The notes beneath the pieces are model-generated. The model worked only from the letters and a program-made list of their open reading frames with translations, searched no databases and had not been told where the DNA came from. Source: Hyalella azteca (taxonomy: Eukaryota; Arthropoda; Malacostraca; Amphipoda; Hyalellidae). Taken from it: 64,000 nt of DNA. Below, one piece after another: positions 20,560 to 33,228 of the stretch (within the stretch, counting starts at the first letter, position 1; every line of letters starts with the position of its first letter). The DNA is taken from assembly GCF_000764305.2 (NCBI RefSeq), contig NW_025939316.1, positions 41,561-105,560 on the forward strand. Reading direction: 5' to 3'. Position numbers and translations under genes: made by a program.

Positions 20560-22624
20560 AACTTGCGTTTACCTTGCGTAAGTGTAGGTTCTTTAAACTT
20601 TGTCTTCTCAGTCTTATTATTAGTTATAGGCACGGATCTCTAGTTCATATCTCATCCCTAGACATCGAATTTGTATGTAAATATTCATTGAGAATATGTA
20701 TATTAGCATTCTGCTGACGAAATATTTATAGTTTTTATGTCTTATTGATCTGTATTATATACTTAAAAATTCCAATCGTCGATGCTCCGTTTTGTTGGAG
20801 TTTTTTTTTTGTGTCAGTAAGATAAGATCTTTTATCCTCTTGTTGTATTTGTCGATGTAATATTATTTTCATTAAAAGTTACCTGTGTTGATTTAAAGAG
20901 ACATCTTTCAATGGACTAGATTGCCTCCTCTTCCTTGCCTAGCGCCAATATCCGACAATTTATATCACAATATTTATTGAAAGTTCTTTAGTCGGACTCA
21001 AGCATTTATCCCCCTCGTTTCCTCACGATCCACGGCTTTTAAATTCTTCTATTTGCTGTATAATTTTGTCAGGCACAGAATTCGTGTTTGATATTTCCCT
21101 TTATGACGGAATGCAGCCTCAGCAGAGGTTATATGTGAACATATGCAAGAGTATAGGTGCCTTCTGCTCCCTAGTTCTTTGTGTGCATTTCTAACTAGAA
21201 AAACTATGATCCCAGTCTTTTTAGCAATTCTTCGAGCGCTAAATCAGCGTAAAAAGTGTATTCATAGTATGTATGTATATCTATTCTAAAGTCGATCTAT
21301 TCCCTTAACTTTTGTTTACGTTGTGTTGATGCTAAATGTTAATTAGTCTAGCAAATTGTTGCGTATAGCATTCAAAAAAGTTTGATGTTTTTTCGATGTG
21401 TTTTAGCTGCCTTAAAGCATCGTGTATGTAATTAATGCTGTGCACATAAAGAGCGCAAGTTAAGGGTGTTCTGCACATCACGTCTCTGACGAAAGCTTGG
21501 CAAGCGACCAAGAGTGTCGCCCTCTCGGCTGACACGTCACGCGCTATATATTCAAAAAAATATCTCTGCTATTTACTGTCTATAATTAATGAGACGTTGA
21601 AGTATTATTTTCTTCATGTTTTGTTATGAAAAAGTGGTTTTATTGAGTTTTATGTGGTGTCCAAACATGAGCGTCGTCCTCTGGCCGACACGACACGCCG
21701 CAGGAGCACCTATATATTCAAAAATTATGTTATATATTTACTGTTTATAATTAGTCATACGTTGAAGTATTATTTACTTCATGTTTTGATGTGAAAAAAT
21801 GGTTGTATTGAGTTTTATGTGGTGTCCAAATTTGATCTTAAAGATAGCTTTGTATCTGAGACAGGGGCGCTTATGTTTCGCTTCTCAATTTGTGCTGTAA
21901 TTGATTGAATATCCTTGAATATGTGGGCCAAGAATAGTATTATCCGTTCATAGTTTGTATTCATGATTCAGTTGGACTTGCGGCATTGCCTTCATTGAAG
22001 TTATTAGAAAAGAACGTTTGGATCTATTAGGTATTACTGCATTAATGGAAATACTAAGGCGTCTTTTATTAATTTTGAAATTTTTGGTTGATTGGAAAAT
22101 TGCTACAGTCTATAAAATGTTAAGAAATACAAATTTTTTGTTATAGTACAAATGTATTACCGTAAAGTATTCGATCAATTTGTCTTATCATCGATGCTAA
22201 TCATTTCCTCTATGATTAGGTGCGCTTGTTCCATTTTTAGTCCCATATGATACAGAAGTCGAACCAATACCATTTTGTTACGATAAAGACTGCTGCGCGC
22301 ATTTATTACGTCTTAGTGTATTTCACATGCGGTTCATTGCAAATAGCGCTGAAGTCTTAGTTATTTTATCATATAACCCACTGATATATACGTCATGGTT
22401 CGTTATTTATGAGCGTCCGTTATTTTAGTTTAATTGCCATTCTAGGGAACTAGTGAATGATTGTTGTGAGAACATTTGACTCTGAATATGTTGACAGTTT
22501 TATTCCTATGAGGTTTGATTCACGGAAGCTTTATTCAGGTGATTAATCCGTCACAAATGGAGTGTGAACACATTTGGCGGTTGAGGGTTGCTCATTTTTA
22601 TTAGCATGTGGTGTATTTGCTTGG
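20560..22624. other. BORCS5 3' flank; no further gene recognised
   Basis: AT-rich unique sequence. A two-copy tandem duplication of about 165 bp lies at 21510-21840 (shared GACGTTGAAGTATTATTT and TTGAGTTTTATGTGGTGTCC). No open frame with domain content. Confidence 0.5.
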
Positions 22625-23220
22625 CGCTAATAGCAGTCAAAATTGTAAGTGTGCAATTTTTTGGGCTTGTTATGAAACTGATTTGTAAACGACGGGGAAA
22701 GCTATAATAAAGTATTTATATCTGATCTGTGGCTCAAAATTGTAAGTGTGCAATTTTGTTGGCTTGTTTTAAAACTGATTGGTAAACGAAGGGAAAACTT
22801 ATAATAAAGTAGTTATGTCTGATCTTGTGGCTCAAAATTGTAAGTGTGCAGTTTTGTTGGCTCGTTTTAAAACTGATTGGTAAACGAAGGGAAAACTTAT
22901 AATAAAGTAGTTATGTCTGATCTTGTGGCTCAAAATTGCAAGTGTGCAGTTTTGTTGGCTCGTTTTAAAACTGATTTGGTAAATGACTGGAAAACTTATA
23001 AAAAAGTAGTTATGTCTGATCTTGTGGCTCAAAATTGTAAGTTTGCAATTTTGTTGGTTTGCTTTAAAACTGATTTGTAAACGAAGGAAAAACTTATAGT
23101 AAAGTAGTTATGTCTGATCTTGTGGCTCAAAATTGTAAGTGCAATTTTGTTGGCTCGTTTTAAAACTGATTTGTAAATGAAGGGAAAACTTATAATAAAG
23201 TAGTTATATCTGATCTTATG
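22625..23220. repeat. 98-bp tandem array upstream of Mlc2, about 6 units
   Basis: Units contain GTGGCTCAAAATTGTAAGTG, TTTTAAAACTGATTTGTAAA and ACTTATAATAAAGTAGTTAT. The array ends about 170 bp before the putative Mlc2 TATA box. Small open frames on both strands are repeat artefacts. Confidence 0.92.
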
Positions 23221-23390
23221 GCCCCTAAGTAGCATCTGCCCAGATCAAGCTCGGTTCGTGAACTGCGCTCGAGCGCGCGAGTGACCGCGACGGCATCCGT
23301 TATTTTGGCTAGCGTGCAATGGGCAGCCGTATTGTGGCCCAGCCTAATTTTGGTCGGTCTTAGTGAACATTTGGCGACATCACAAAAGTG

Positions 23391-23398
23391 ATATAAGG
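23391..23398 (+). promoter_or_regulatory. Putative TATA box of Mlc2
   Basis: ATATAAGG lies about 30 bases before GCCAGTGC (23420-23427), a plausible arthropod initiator (TCAGT-like). This would give a 5' UTR of about 25 nt. An acceptor-like CATCACAG just before the ATG leaves open a 5' UTR intron instead. Confidence 0.4.
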
Positions 23399-23448
23399 GA
23401 GTGAAGTGGAGCGCGGTCCGCCAGTGCATCACAGCTACGGTCGCCACC

Positions 23449-23958
23449 ATGCCTTCCAAGGGATCCCGCTCGTCGTCCAAGAAGGCGAAGAAGTCAGGAA
23501 GCAATGTCTTCGATATGTTCTCTCAGAAGCAGGTGGCTGAGTTTAAAGATGGATTCCAAATTATGGATCGTGATCGCGATGGTGTGATTAACAAGAGCGA
23601 TCTCCGCGCCATGTTTGACGAGATCGGACGTATCGCCTCTGAAGAGGAACTTGACGAGATGCTCAGTGAGGCCGACGGTCCCATCAACTTCACCACTTTC
23701 CTCACCATGTTCGCTAACAAGTCCGGCGGTGAAGTCGATGATGACGAACTTGTCATCAACGCTTTCCGTGCCTTCGAGAAGGAGCCCGGCGAAATCGACC
23801 CTGATAATTTCCGCATCATGTTGATGGCTTTTGGTGAGAAATTCACCGCAAAGGAAGTCGATGATGTCTTAGCCAATGTCGAAATTGATGAAGATACCGG
23901 AATGATTGACAGCGATGCTCTGATCGCCATGCTCGCCGCCGGAAGCGAAGACGAATAA
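23449..23958 (+). CDS. Mlc2: Muscle myosin regulatory light chain (Mlc2)
   Basis: 169-aa EF-hand protein of the regulatory light chain family, which binds the neck of muscle myosin II and tunes contraction. It has a Ser/Lys-rich N-terminal extension (SKGSRSSSKKAKKSG) before the FDMFSQKQVAEFKDGFQIMD start of the globular part. EF-hand 1 is canonical (DRDRDGVINKSD), matching the Ca/Mg site of RLCs; the later EF-hands are degenerate, as usual. The basic-Ser region before NVFDMF is the usual kinase target (family knowledge). I chose ATG 23449 because it has a GTCGCCACC Kozak context and gives the normal length; the upstream in-frame GTG stretch is implausible. The coding region is a single exon and intact. 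It resembles the arthropod (crustacean) muscle RLC more than the non-muscle sqh type. Confidence 0.93.
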   Translation: MPSKGSRSSSKKAKKSGSNVFDMFSQKQVAEFKDGFQIMDRDRDGVINKSDLRAMFDEIGRIASEEELDEMLSEADGPINFTTFLTMFANKSGGEVDDDELVINAFRAFEKEPGEIDPDNFRIMLMAFGEKFTAKEVDDVLANVEIDEDTGMIDSDALIAMLAAGSEDE

Positions 23959-24090
23959 AGTGACTGAGAAAGTTGTTAATGTGAAGTGTACCGCCATTCG
24001 GAAGTGTTTTGGTGAACTATGCAATTAAGGCCAAGTGGATATTTCCCCATGTAGCTGTGACACTCGAGTTCTTTCGCTCTCTCACCTGAA

Positions 24091-24096
24091 AATAAA
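24091..24096 (+). terminator. Putative Mlc2 polyadenylation signal
   Basis: AATAAA 133 bases after the stop codon. No long poly-A tract follows, so nothing suggests a processed retrocopy. Confidence 0.5.
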
Positions 24097-24359
24097 ACAA
24101 TTGGGACTGAAGTGCCAACGCATCTGGATAGAATATTGTTTTTTGTGTCAATCGTGAACGGAACTGTCCTGAGGATGGGTAGGAGTGGCCACATTCCCTG
24201 GGTGTCGGTAGCACCGCCCCTGCAGTGGAAAACAGCAGTGTTGTGGGGGTGGCATGCCTTCCACACAGGGGATCAGCCACCCTCGTCTTCCTTACTTCGT
24301 TGTCAACCTTCGTTACTGTCGTTCTAAGCATTTGTGTCGTTCGCTTCATGCCTGGCACT

Positions 24360-26141
24360 GATGGTTGTCACTCGGCCCGTGTAGGCGATCGTAGCTCCTA
24401 AGCGTCAAAAATTAAGACGCTTTAATTAAGAACATCTGCTAGCGTATCAAGTCTAGAGTTCTCGCTGGCCCAGACTCAATCAACGGACGCACTCCATAGG
24501 CCCCCTAAGTCTGCATTTCCATCGCCAGGAGAGGTGCTGCCAATACCAACATCTACGCCGCTCTGCTTCATCCAGAGCTCATTGATCAAATTTTGTCCTA
24601 ATCTTATTGAGTAAAATATTTACACAGAAACATTAGTTTTCATCCTGTTTTAACTTGCTTGCAAACTATCATCAAATTTATAAGCGGATAGATTCAACAG
24701 ATATTGCCTAGAGTACCCCAGTTTACTTGCAAGGTTATAATTAAAGCAATTCGCCATTAACTGGGATTTTAGTGCACGTATAACTGATGAAAACATCGGA
24801 ATATACTTCGGTGTCTGCTCTGCTCACTTCCTTTCACGCTCGAACTACTCTAATTATTACGAGTACATACTGTGCGGGGACAGATTTGACGCTGTGAAAC
24901 TATGTTAGAACAAAACAGGATAGGAATAAAATGTCTTCAATAAATTTCGAGTGATTTTTGCATAAATTATGTACGCTCATATTGAAAAAAACTGATGTTT
25001 CACAGTATCCTCGCGAGCAGAGCATTGAAAGATTCAAGCATCTTTAATTAAATATACACCTAAAAGTTTAACATGAAATCTCAGGTCAGCACTAATCTCA
25101 AAGAATCGCCATCCATATCGAAAGAGGTACCTATACTACACTTTTTAATAATTATTTGTTAAACATTCTATTATTATTAGCTTCAAGTTTTTACAATATA
25201 TACGAAGAATTGATATTACAGGGAGCCAAGCCTACTCTCTGCAATGTTTGCATGGCTGTTCGTTAACTATACAGTTTGCTGTAATTTTAGGCCGCGCTGC
25301 ATGCGACCGAAAATCAAAGTATAAACTTGAATCCTACTGACTAACACGAATCTTAATTGCTGTAGGGATCTTGGCTGAATATTCAGGTCTACTGTGGGAA
25401 ACAGAGGGAGAATAAGGACAATAGTAACTAATGTGTGGGACGTAGAATAAGTTGGGGTGTTGACGATCCCGTAGCAGTGTGAGAATTCAGGGCTGACTTG
25501 TTGTGGGATCAAAGCAAGGACTAGTTTAGAGAATTCAGACAACTTAATAATAAGAACCAACGCTGGAAAGCAGGAACAATTCCCAGTTCTTACTGAAGCC
25601 AGGATTTATTCTTCTGCCTGCTTGGTGATTATCATCTGCAAAGTCATCGAGTAACTATGAGCTGAGGTTGGTTGACATGAGCGAACAATGATTTGAGTCA
25701 GAAACCAGGTTCTATAGACCAACGATGCACATGTATAATAGTGGCTGTCAGAAACGCGCATCTTGTACGGCAGTGCGCTCTTTTGGAACGCTAAGCGATT
25801 TATAGGAATCTTAATTTTTTATTTCAATAATGAGTTGGTTTCAATTATGAACCTGTAGACCTGACTTTTTATTATGTCCCGAAAACCTGTTGTTCACATG
25901 CGAACATTTCTCGAGGTCATGTAACTCATTTTAGATATGACGGAAGAATTTATGCACTTGATGGCTTGCAATAAAAATAAATAATAGTGTTATATTAATA
26001 GGTGGAAATCGATCCGCAAATCTTGAAGATGAAATTAGTGCAAAATAACTTGAAAGTACTCGAGTATTTCGAAAAACTTACTTTCAAACCCAAGAAAACA
26101 TGCTTTGCGTGTATTATTAAGGACAAAGGAGCTAATAGCGG
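24360..26141. other. No gene recognised
   Basis: Unique AT-rich sequence without repeats or a domain-bearing open frame. Confidence 0.5.
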
Positions 26142-26330
26142 ACCGATTCGACACTTTTACGAACTCGCCTGCGCACTCGGACGCTTTTCGCTACTCGCTC
26201 GAACTCGCTTTTCAAATTTTAAATTTGAATGAAATCAGTTCAGTTTTGAAGAAGTTATGACTGGGCGAGCTGAGCGTTAAAGGTTTTGAGTTCTGGTGTG
26301 CAGGCGAGTTCGTAAAAGTGTCGAATCGGT
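26142..26330. mobile_element. Foldback MITE, 189 bp
   Basis: Terminal inverted repeats of about 36 bp: ACCGATTCGACACTTTTACG-AACTCGCCTGCGCAC at the left and its complement ending GTCGAATCGGT at the right. The open frame crossing it has no domain. No clear target-site duplication. Confidence 0.8.
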
Positions 26331-26879
26331 TGATACGGGAGCTTCAAATGTCAACGTCAGATGTTCCGTGTTTATACAGTTTGCAAAATTGATATTACGA
26401 AGAATTTCGCATTAGTCATACAAATAAAAAAAGTACTCAATATCCAAAGATTTGATAGTTTGATAACTGTATCTATTTATGTCGCCCCCACAAATCAGGT
26501 TTTTCTCTATCCAAAAATATATCAGTGATAAAGTAATGATGAAATAAGAAGGGTTGAATTATTGAGCTGAATATGTGATTTAACCCATTTTGTTTATTAT
26601 TTTTATTCATTTACTTTCCCAAGATATACTAATAAATTACAATTACCAAATCTTTTGTAGAAAAAAAAATTTTAATACATCGAAACCCTTAGCGATTTCA
26701 CAGATGGCAACATCTTTCATGTACCTTTGAATAACATAACTCCACGGGAAATTAGTATCACGCTTCTTCATTTGTAAAAAAAATAAAATTAATTATATTG
26801 GCATTTTGTAACAATTATTCACTCGATATCACACATTCTTCATTGAATTAATTTAAGTTTAGTGATTTTTTAGGCCGTA

Positions 26880-27090
26880 GGCCTGTCGCCGATTCTTAAC
26901 ATCGCAGAACATTCACAGCATTTTGCGGTCTCGAACTCGCAACTCACTGCTTCAATTCTGCTGTGCTTAACCGCCCGGCCTCCTTGCCGATTCTGACCAG
27001 AAACTGGCGCACAGAGCTGGGATCGAACCCGCACCTCTGTGCTCCAATCTTGGTCCTCTGAACTGTAACCACTGGGCCACTCTGCCCAGT
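26880..27090 (-). mobile_element. tRNA-derived SINE, copy 1
   Basis: On the minus strand it begins GGCAGAGTGGCCCAGTGG, a box A-like sequence, and has a box B GGTTCGATCCC (here GGGATCGAACC on +). It then has a 3' body with GAATCGGCAAGGAGGCCGGG. The same element lies on the + strand at 54509-54718. Confidence 0.88.
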
Positions 27091-27490
27091 TTTACAAAAC
27101 CCACTAAAAGAACACTGATGTTATCGTTTTAAAAACAAAAATCGTTTATCGTTTATATGGTACTAAATGAGATTAAAAATTGAAAACATCATTAATTTAA
27201 TCAGTGGTAATTTAAGTAGTTACCATAAAAAATCAACACATATTCTAATTACAGCTATATCGTCTTAGGTGAGTCCCCCCTATACTTTCATCCCTTTTGC
27301 AAAGAAAACTTGATAATAGCTAAAGCGCAGACGCTGTGAATCAATTAATGAATATACAGTAAAATTACTTTATTATTGCAGAAAAGCAGAAAAGTCGTCT
27401 GTTGCTGACTGCCTTATCATTATTGACTTGATGCTAAGAGCCTATCAGCAATTGACAATTGGCAAATTCTCAAGTGTTACCTTTCTATAA

Positions 27491-28543
27491 AGGCCCGTTT
27501 ACACTAGTGGCAACGACATGCGCTTTGAGTCGTTTGCTGCAGTGCTTCACCGCGCACAACCGTTCACACTACTTTTGTACTCGGTAGTTTGAAACCGCGC
27601 GCTTTGAAAGTTTGAACACTAGTTGCCACCTAGACGTCAATGAGGATGGATGTAACCGAATTTGAGCTGTGGGCCATTGTTCTCGGGTGTGCTGCGGTCC
27701 GTCATTCTTCGCACTATGCCAGTTGTAAACGAGAATTTAGCATAGGCATCATAATTAGAGACTTAGCAAATTCGAAAAGATACAGTTTATAAAAAATATA
27801 GTCTATTCTTAAACAAAAAGTTCCAATATTCGTACCGATATTATATCATCCTTTGAAATCGCTAAACGGTAATGCATAAATTTTCAGGTGTTGCTAAAAT
27901 CACATAAACTAAACACGTCATGTAAAAATAACTTACATCATTTGCATTTCGATTTTTGAACTCCTATGACCGAATACTCCATAGGCATTAGTGTTCTCTA
28001 TAAAGATCAATTAGGCGCTCTACTAGAGAGTGACTCCAAACGAGAGTGCTGTTAGTCGACATTTGGTGTGCCGGACCAGCGTACACAATCAACCTTACTA
28101 GACCACAGATAGCTATCTACTAACTAAGAATTTAAAAGCAAAGAATAGTCCACAAAAATTCATATCTTTATAGAAAACGTTTCGGCGACCCAGCTCCATC
28201 GTCAGTTCGTAGAATCTAGAATCACAAATCAGAAGTCACAAATTAATACATTGAAACCATAGAACGAACTGAATTTCTTTAATTAACTAATTTAGATTTT
28301 TAATTTGATTTAAATTTTTAATTTAATTTAAATTCTTAGATAATTTGCGATTTAAGCATACAAGTGATATCAATTCTTTAATAGCTATCTACTAAGTGCC
28401 GCGCTTGTGTTGCATGAGGCATGGCCCCTGTCAATCGCTAGCTCGTCAATCGGTCAAGAAGCGCATGCAGAGGCTGCAAAGCGCCTCTGCATGCGCTTTG
28501 AGGCACTTGATTCTCGTGTGTTGCCCCTAGTGTGAACGGGCCT
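27491..28543. mobile_element. PIF/Harbinger-type element, 1,053 bp, decayed
   Basis: Ends AGGCCCGTTTACACTAG and CTAGTGTGAACGGGCCT, flanked on both sides by TAA, matching the TWA target preference of PIF/Harbinger. At 27643 an open frame starts MRMDVTEFELWAIVLGCAAV, which may be the remnant of a transposase start, then soon stops. An internal hairpin AGCGCATGCAGAGGC / GCCTCTGCATGCGCT lies near 28460-28498. Confidence 0.78.
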
Positions 28544-29177
28544 TAAGGCACATTCAGCTCATTACACACCGTTATACTCATAATCACATACCAGATTTGC
28601 TCACATGTGAAAAAATTAATTATCATCCGCCCACTTGTAAGCAAGTTCACACTGTATAGCTCATTATATATAATTCGATTACTATTTCCTCGACTCTGTG
28701 TTCATTGATAGTTTCAAATTAACCCACTCACTACTCGGTGCGTACCAACGTACGAGGTGATGGTTTTGTATAAGCGGGGAGTGACCGAACCGAAGCGGGG
28801 AGTGAGAATAGCTCAGTTTGGGATGCAAATGCCCACGACGCGAGTGTATGATCGTGATGTTCAGTAATCATACATGGCTTGGATATGGTATCATCAAGTT
28901 GTACGTGAGTGGTACGAAAACTTAGTCGGTGACGCGCCTCATCTTAACCAAGTAAGTGAGTGGTAATATTTTAATTATTATGTTTCGCCATTATCGGATG
29001 AGCGTTTTGTAGTAAGTCCGGATTACGGGGGAAATATCTTCGGTGAATGAATATGAGAAAAGAGGTTGGAACGCCTTCTCCTATGCTTATGTCCACTATT
29101 CTATCGCAATTGTAAGCCATGCAACGGTGATCATGTCATACTCAGGTTTACACAAACAATTTTATACATGCCACGAT

Positions 29178-29408
29178 CAGGGTTACCTGATGGCCTTAAA
29201 ACGGCCAATTTAGCAGACAAAAGAGGCCATTAACTTAATATATCCTAGTATATTTGTAGATTCCGGGATTGAATATTCCATTTTACTTTTTTCGCACTAT
29301 TTAAATTTTAACAAGGAAGTACAGCCATCACAAATTGTAGTCGGAGAAGCAGTTGAAAAAAAAACAACCTCAGAATTTGCCCGGAAAAAAGACTCTCTGG
29401 CGACCTCG
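29178..29408. mobile_element. hAT-type MITE family B, diverged copy (231 bp)
   Basis: Starts CAGGGTTACCTGATGGCC and ends GACTCTCTGGCGACCTCG. The interior resembles the element at 57389-57629 (AATATATCCTAGTATATTTG, GGAAGTAC, CCGGAAAAAAGAC). The flanks GCCACGAT and GCCCCAAT look like a decayed 8-bp target duplication. Confidence 0.75.
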
Positions 29409-29419
29409 GCCCCAATGAC

Positions 29420-31689
29420 CTTGAGTTTTCGATACAATGACCGTTAAATTATCAAACGAAGATCGGCTTCCATTAGTCAAGACAAAGTTTTCATCTATTC
29501 TCTTCCTAGAAGCATTGCCGCCGCGCGGGCGATTTTATAAATTGTTGAACTTATTCTATGAATTTTTGGCAATAATAATTGCCGGGCTGTTAAGCCCTAG
29601 TGGCTTAGGCGAAATTTCGACACTTAGGTTTCAAGGAGTTTTATTTGTGTAATCTTGAAAACATAATTTCTGCAAGTATGGCATAAGAAATATTAGCTAT
29701 CTAATACACAAGATAAACAAATATAAGCAATATTAAATCCAAGTTAACCCAAAGAATATATCAAAATCAATAATGAAAGACTAATAAATTGCAGCACTAA
29801 ACTCACCGAAGTATTTCGCCACTATTCTATTCTAAAGAGGTTTCAACTACGAATGACCATTTATCTCCAGGTTAACTTCGGTCGGATCACTGAAGGTCTT
29901 AACAGAAAGATAACGTGAAGCGTACATGTGAAAAATTGCGATTACACAGGCTTTTCAGGTAAGGTTGTTTGACCCCACTCCATTGTAGTTACTGAACACT
30001 CGACAGGATTTGAGCCGTAACTATACTATTGACATAAGCATTCCGTTGAAGATGAGATGCCATAAAAAATTCGTGTCATTATTACTCAGTCAATGTGAAT
30101 ACTTTTCAATATTAATTTGTTGCTAGTGGTGAATTCATACAATCAGTAACATCTCCCACTCAAGTATGAAATTTTGCGAAAGAATTTAACCAATAGCAGT
30201 CGGATCACAGGAATTTCTTTTCAACGAGACCGAGTGATCCACGCAAACTGACTGAAGATCACAGACTGAATTGAAACGTAAACCAGGAATGACTTTAGTA
30301 TGTGTGTCACACTGAGTGAATTGCACATGATTGCTCAAATGAAACCAGACGATGATAATAAATGAGTGCAATGAAGAAAATAAAATAAGCTACCACATGA
30401 AAGGGTGTACCTTGCATTATCAGTAAGCGTAGACATAAATAATAAGCGTTTACGTATTACTTTTCAAAGACAACACTTCTAAAGAATCCAATGTCTCCGA
30501 TGTTACACATGTACAATGAATTTCTAAAGTCATTTTCATATATTAAAAAAATTAATTCTAACTTTTTTCTATATATAAAAAATTCTAAATTATATATTCT
30601 GTCAATTGATTCATGCAGTGTCTCCAACTTTACGCAAGTGTGCAAAATTTCAAATCGACTGGAGAGGTTAAATATCGATTATAAGATTTGTAGCAGACAA
30701 ACAAACAAAGATACAACAAGAAGTGAAGTTAAAGAGAAGTGTTGTAATAAAATAATATGCGTTTAAAAATTACTTTTTAAAGACAATACTTTGAAAGAAT
30801 CCAGTGTCTCTTATGATACACATGTACAAAATTTAAAATTTGTTTTTCAAATATGAAAAAATATGTATCTATTTAAATTTTTTTAATATTCAGAGAAGTG
30901 TTTTAATAATAAGTGCCGCTCTGTTCAATAATGGTGAGCCTTAATTAAACTCTCTGATTGCTGCCCTCCACTGAAATACGTTGTTATCGCCGTGATGAGC
31001 ACGTTTCCAATAAAATGTGTTATTATCAGATACTCGTCTTGGGGCACGCACAAAATACGCATTAATTATTAATCATTCGCAGAATAACCGCATCACTAGA
31101 ATTAGCGATTTCAGTTTAACTCGTTCTGGATGCCCAGACTTCAGTGACTAATTAAATAATCGTTCCTCTGCACTTGGTTAGGTAATTTGCAATTTTAGTA
31201 CATATATAGTCGAAATCGATAATATTACCACGACCTAAACATCACCCTTAGAACCTAATGAACGCATGTGCAAAGTTTCATTGTGCTGCGTTTATTAGTT
31301 TCTGAAATATTGTAGGTATATTCCCTACAAATTTAACAATCATCCACAGAGATATCAATCGTTTCTTCGTACAGCCGTATAGCTCGCGAATACAGCTTTA
31401 TATTAAAATTTTGCATGAGCTTAATTTCGGCATTAAGTAATTAAGATTGTATATTCAAAGTTCAGTAGTTGAGAAAATATTCCATGTTCACATTGAATTT
31501 TGGCCCGCATGAGCTACAAGTTGGGAACGAAGGCAAAGTGCTCATTACCACTGAGTATTTTATACATCAAAATAATTACAAATAACCTCTAATTTTGGAA
31601 AACGAGATAAGTACATCGCATTAAGAAACTTATAAATGTATGTTCCTTTTATGTATGTTCCTGGTGACTTGCGGCTGATAACGTGATAG
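29420..31689. other. No gene recognised
   Basis: AT-rich. A diverged direct repeat pairs 30435-30530 with 30755-30850 (TTACTTTTCAAAGACAACAC against TTACTTTTTAAAGACAATAC). The small open frames have no domain. Confidence 0.5.
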
Positions 31690-33010
31690 TCCAGAAGTAA
31701 CTCGACTACGTCGCAAGTGAAAAAAGAACCACAAGTTTTGAGGGTTACGTTATTGAGTGAAGAGATCGGAACTGGGAATCAGTGAGCATGCAGTGGCGTA
31801 CAACAAGGAAGCGCGTTCTTGGGCCTGTTTTGGTCGTTGCTTGTATAAACGATCTGCCAGAAGTAGTGTCAAGCGTGTGCTCCATGTATGCCGACGACAC
31901 AAAAGTTTATAATACAGTGAAGGATGCGTCAAATAGAGTGCAATTGCAAGATGATCTTGACAGCTTTGTTAAATGGGCTGAAACGTGGCAGCTGCGGTTT
32001 AATGCTGACAAGTGTATAAAGTATTTAATCTCGGGGAGAACAATGAACAGCAAGATTACAGTATGAGAAGACATGGTTACAACGAGAGAGTAATGATTGA
32101 AAAGTCTAGTGTGGAAAAAGATCTCGGAGTTTATGTCGACAAGGAGCTGAAATTTTCTAAGCATGTTGAAACGAAAGCTAATACATCCAATAAACGTCTT
32201 GGTCTAATCAGACGCTCATACGAGTTCCTAGCTGCAGAAGCGATGAAGCAGTTGTTTGTTGTTGTCGTGCGCCCGAATCTAGAGTTTGGAAACGTTGTGT
32301 GGTCACCGAAATTTGAGAAGGACAAAAATTAAGTAGCGAGTGTTCAAAGACGTGCAACAAGGATAATTCCTGGCTTGAGGAGCAAATCCTACGAAGAAAG
32401 ATTAAATTTTATTAAGCTTCCACCAATCTGTTATCGACATTTGCGTGGGGACCTCATTCAAGTATACACGTATACTCATGACCAGAGGTGAGCAGTAGCG
32501 CGCTACATGTAGCGGTCGCTACATTTTCAGTAGCGGTAGCGGCGCTACGTTTAAGCAATTGTAGCGGTAGCGCCCGCTACATATTTAAGTAGCGATACGA
32601 GGTTTTGCCGCTACAGCGCTAGCGCTACATTTATAGATAAAACCTTTAGATTTTACTTAATAGTATTAAATATTATTTAAAAACCAGCATGATACATACA
32701 TAATATAAATTACAGAATAAAACTGTACGAAAGATTTCGGTGTAATGGTGTCAACCTAAGCCTGTTACTAGTGTGAGTAGTGTCAACATGTTAGTTGTTA
32801 CCAGAGGTTGGCCGTAGCGCGCTACATGTAGCGGCCGCTACATTTTCCGCTGCCCAGCTCTGCTCATGACTTATAAAAGGTCCCAGAAGGATTATTAGAA
32901 TCCTAAACAAGAACCAACACCAGGGGATACGCCTATAAACTAAAATACTGCGTTGCAACTCATCCACCCGACAACGTTTTTTTAGCTTCGAATCACCCAC
33001 ATGTGGAAAA
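31690..33010 (+). pseudogene. LINE (Jockey/CR1-like) reverse transcriptase fragment, interrupted
   Basis: Broken ORF2 of a non-LTR retrotransposon. A frameshifted SGVQQGS...LGP stretch is followed by INDLPEVVSSVCSMYADDTK, where YADD is the RT catalytic motif. Then come KDLGVYVDKELKFSKH, a stretch ending RPNLEFGNVVWSP, and after an in-frame stop RRATRIIPGLRSKSYEERL and the YRHLRGDLIQVY tail. The family is a LINE with this conserved C-terminal VQRRATR-x-x-PGL segment. The body is split by a hAT MITE at 32483-32862 and resumes with LYKRSQKD. Frameshifts and stops make it non-functional. A related 3' fragment is at 56810-57049. Confidence 0.88.
32483..32862. mobile_element. hAT MITE (380 bp) inserted in the LINE
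   Basis: Ends CAGAGGTGAGCAGTAGCG and CGCTGCCCAGCTCTG are inverted repeats of the hAT CAGAGNTGGGCAG type. It is flanked by a perfect 8-bp target duplication, CTCATGAC (32475-32482 and 32863-32870). The interior is dense in GTAGCG / CGCTAC palindromes. Non-coding. Confidence 0.95.
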
Positions 33011-33228
33011 GCCTCCTTGATTACATCGCTGCACCATATCGAACTTTAGTAGTCTGGTCTAGTAGCTATTTGTAACTATTGTCAATTTTGGAAAGATCCG
33101 GTCGAAGGACCTGTTTACAGATCTCCTGTGAACAAGTCACGAAGAGTACTGGTATCGGCCACAGGCAACATCAGGCTTATTCTTCAGTTCCGACATCACT
33201 ATGATTTGATATATCACATATGTTAGTC

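Noticed and set aside
26980..27080. tRNA gene (box A and box B)
   Set aside because: Box spacing fits, but no cloverleaf is evident, and the sequence continues into a body shared with 54509-54718, so it is a SINE.
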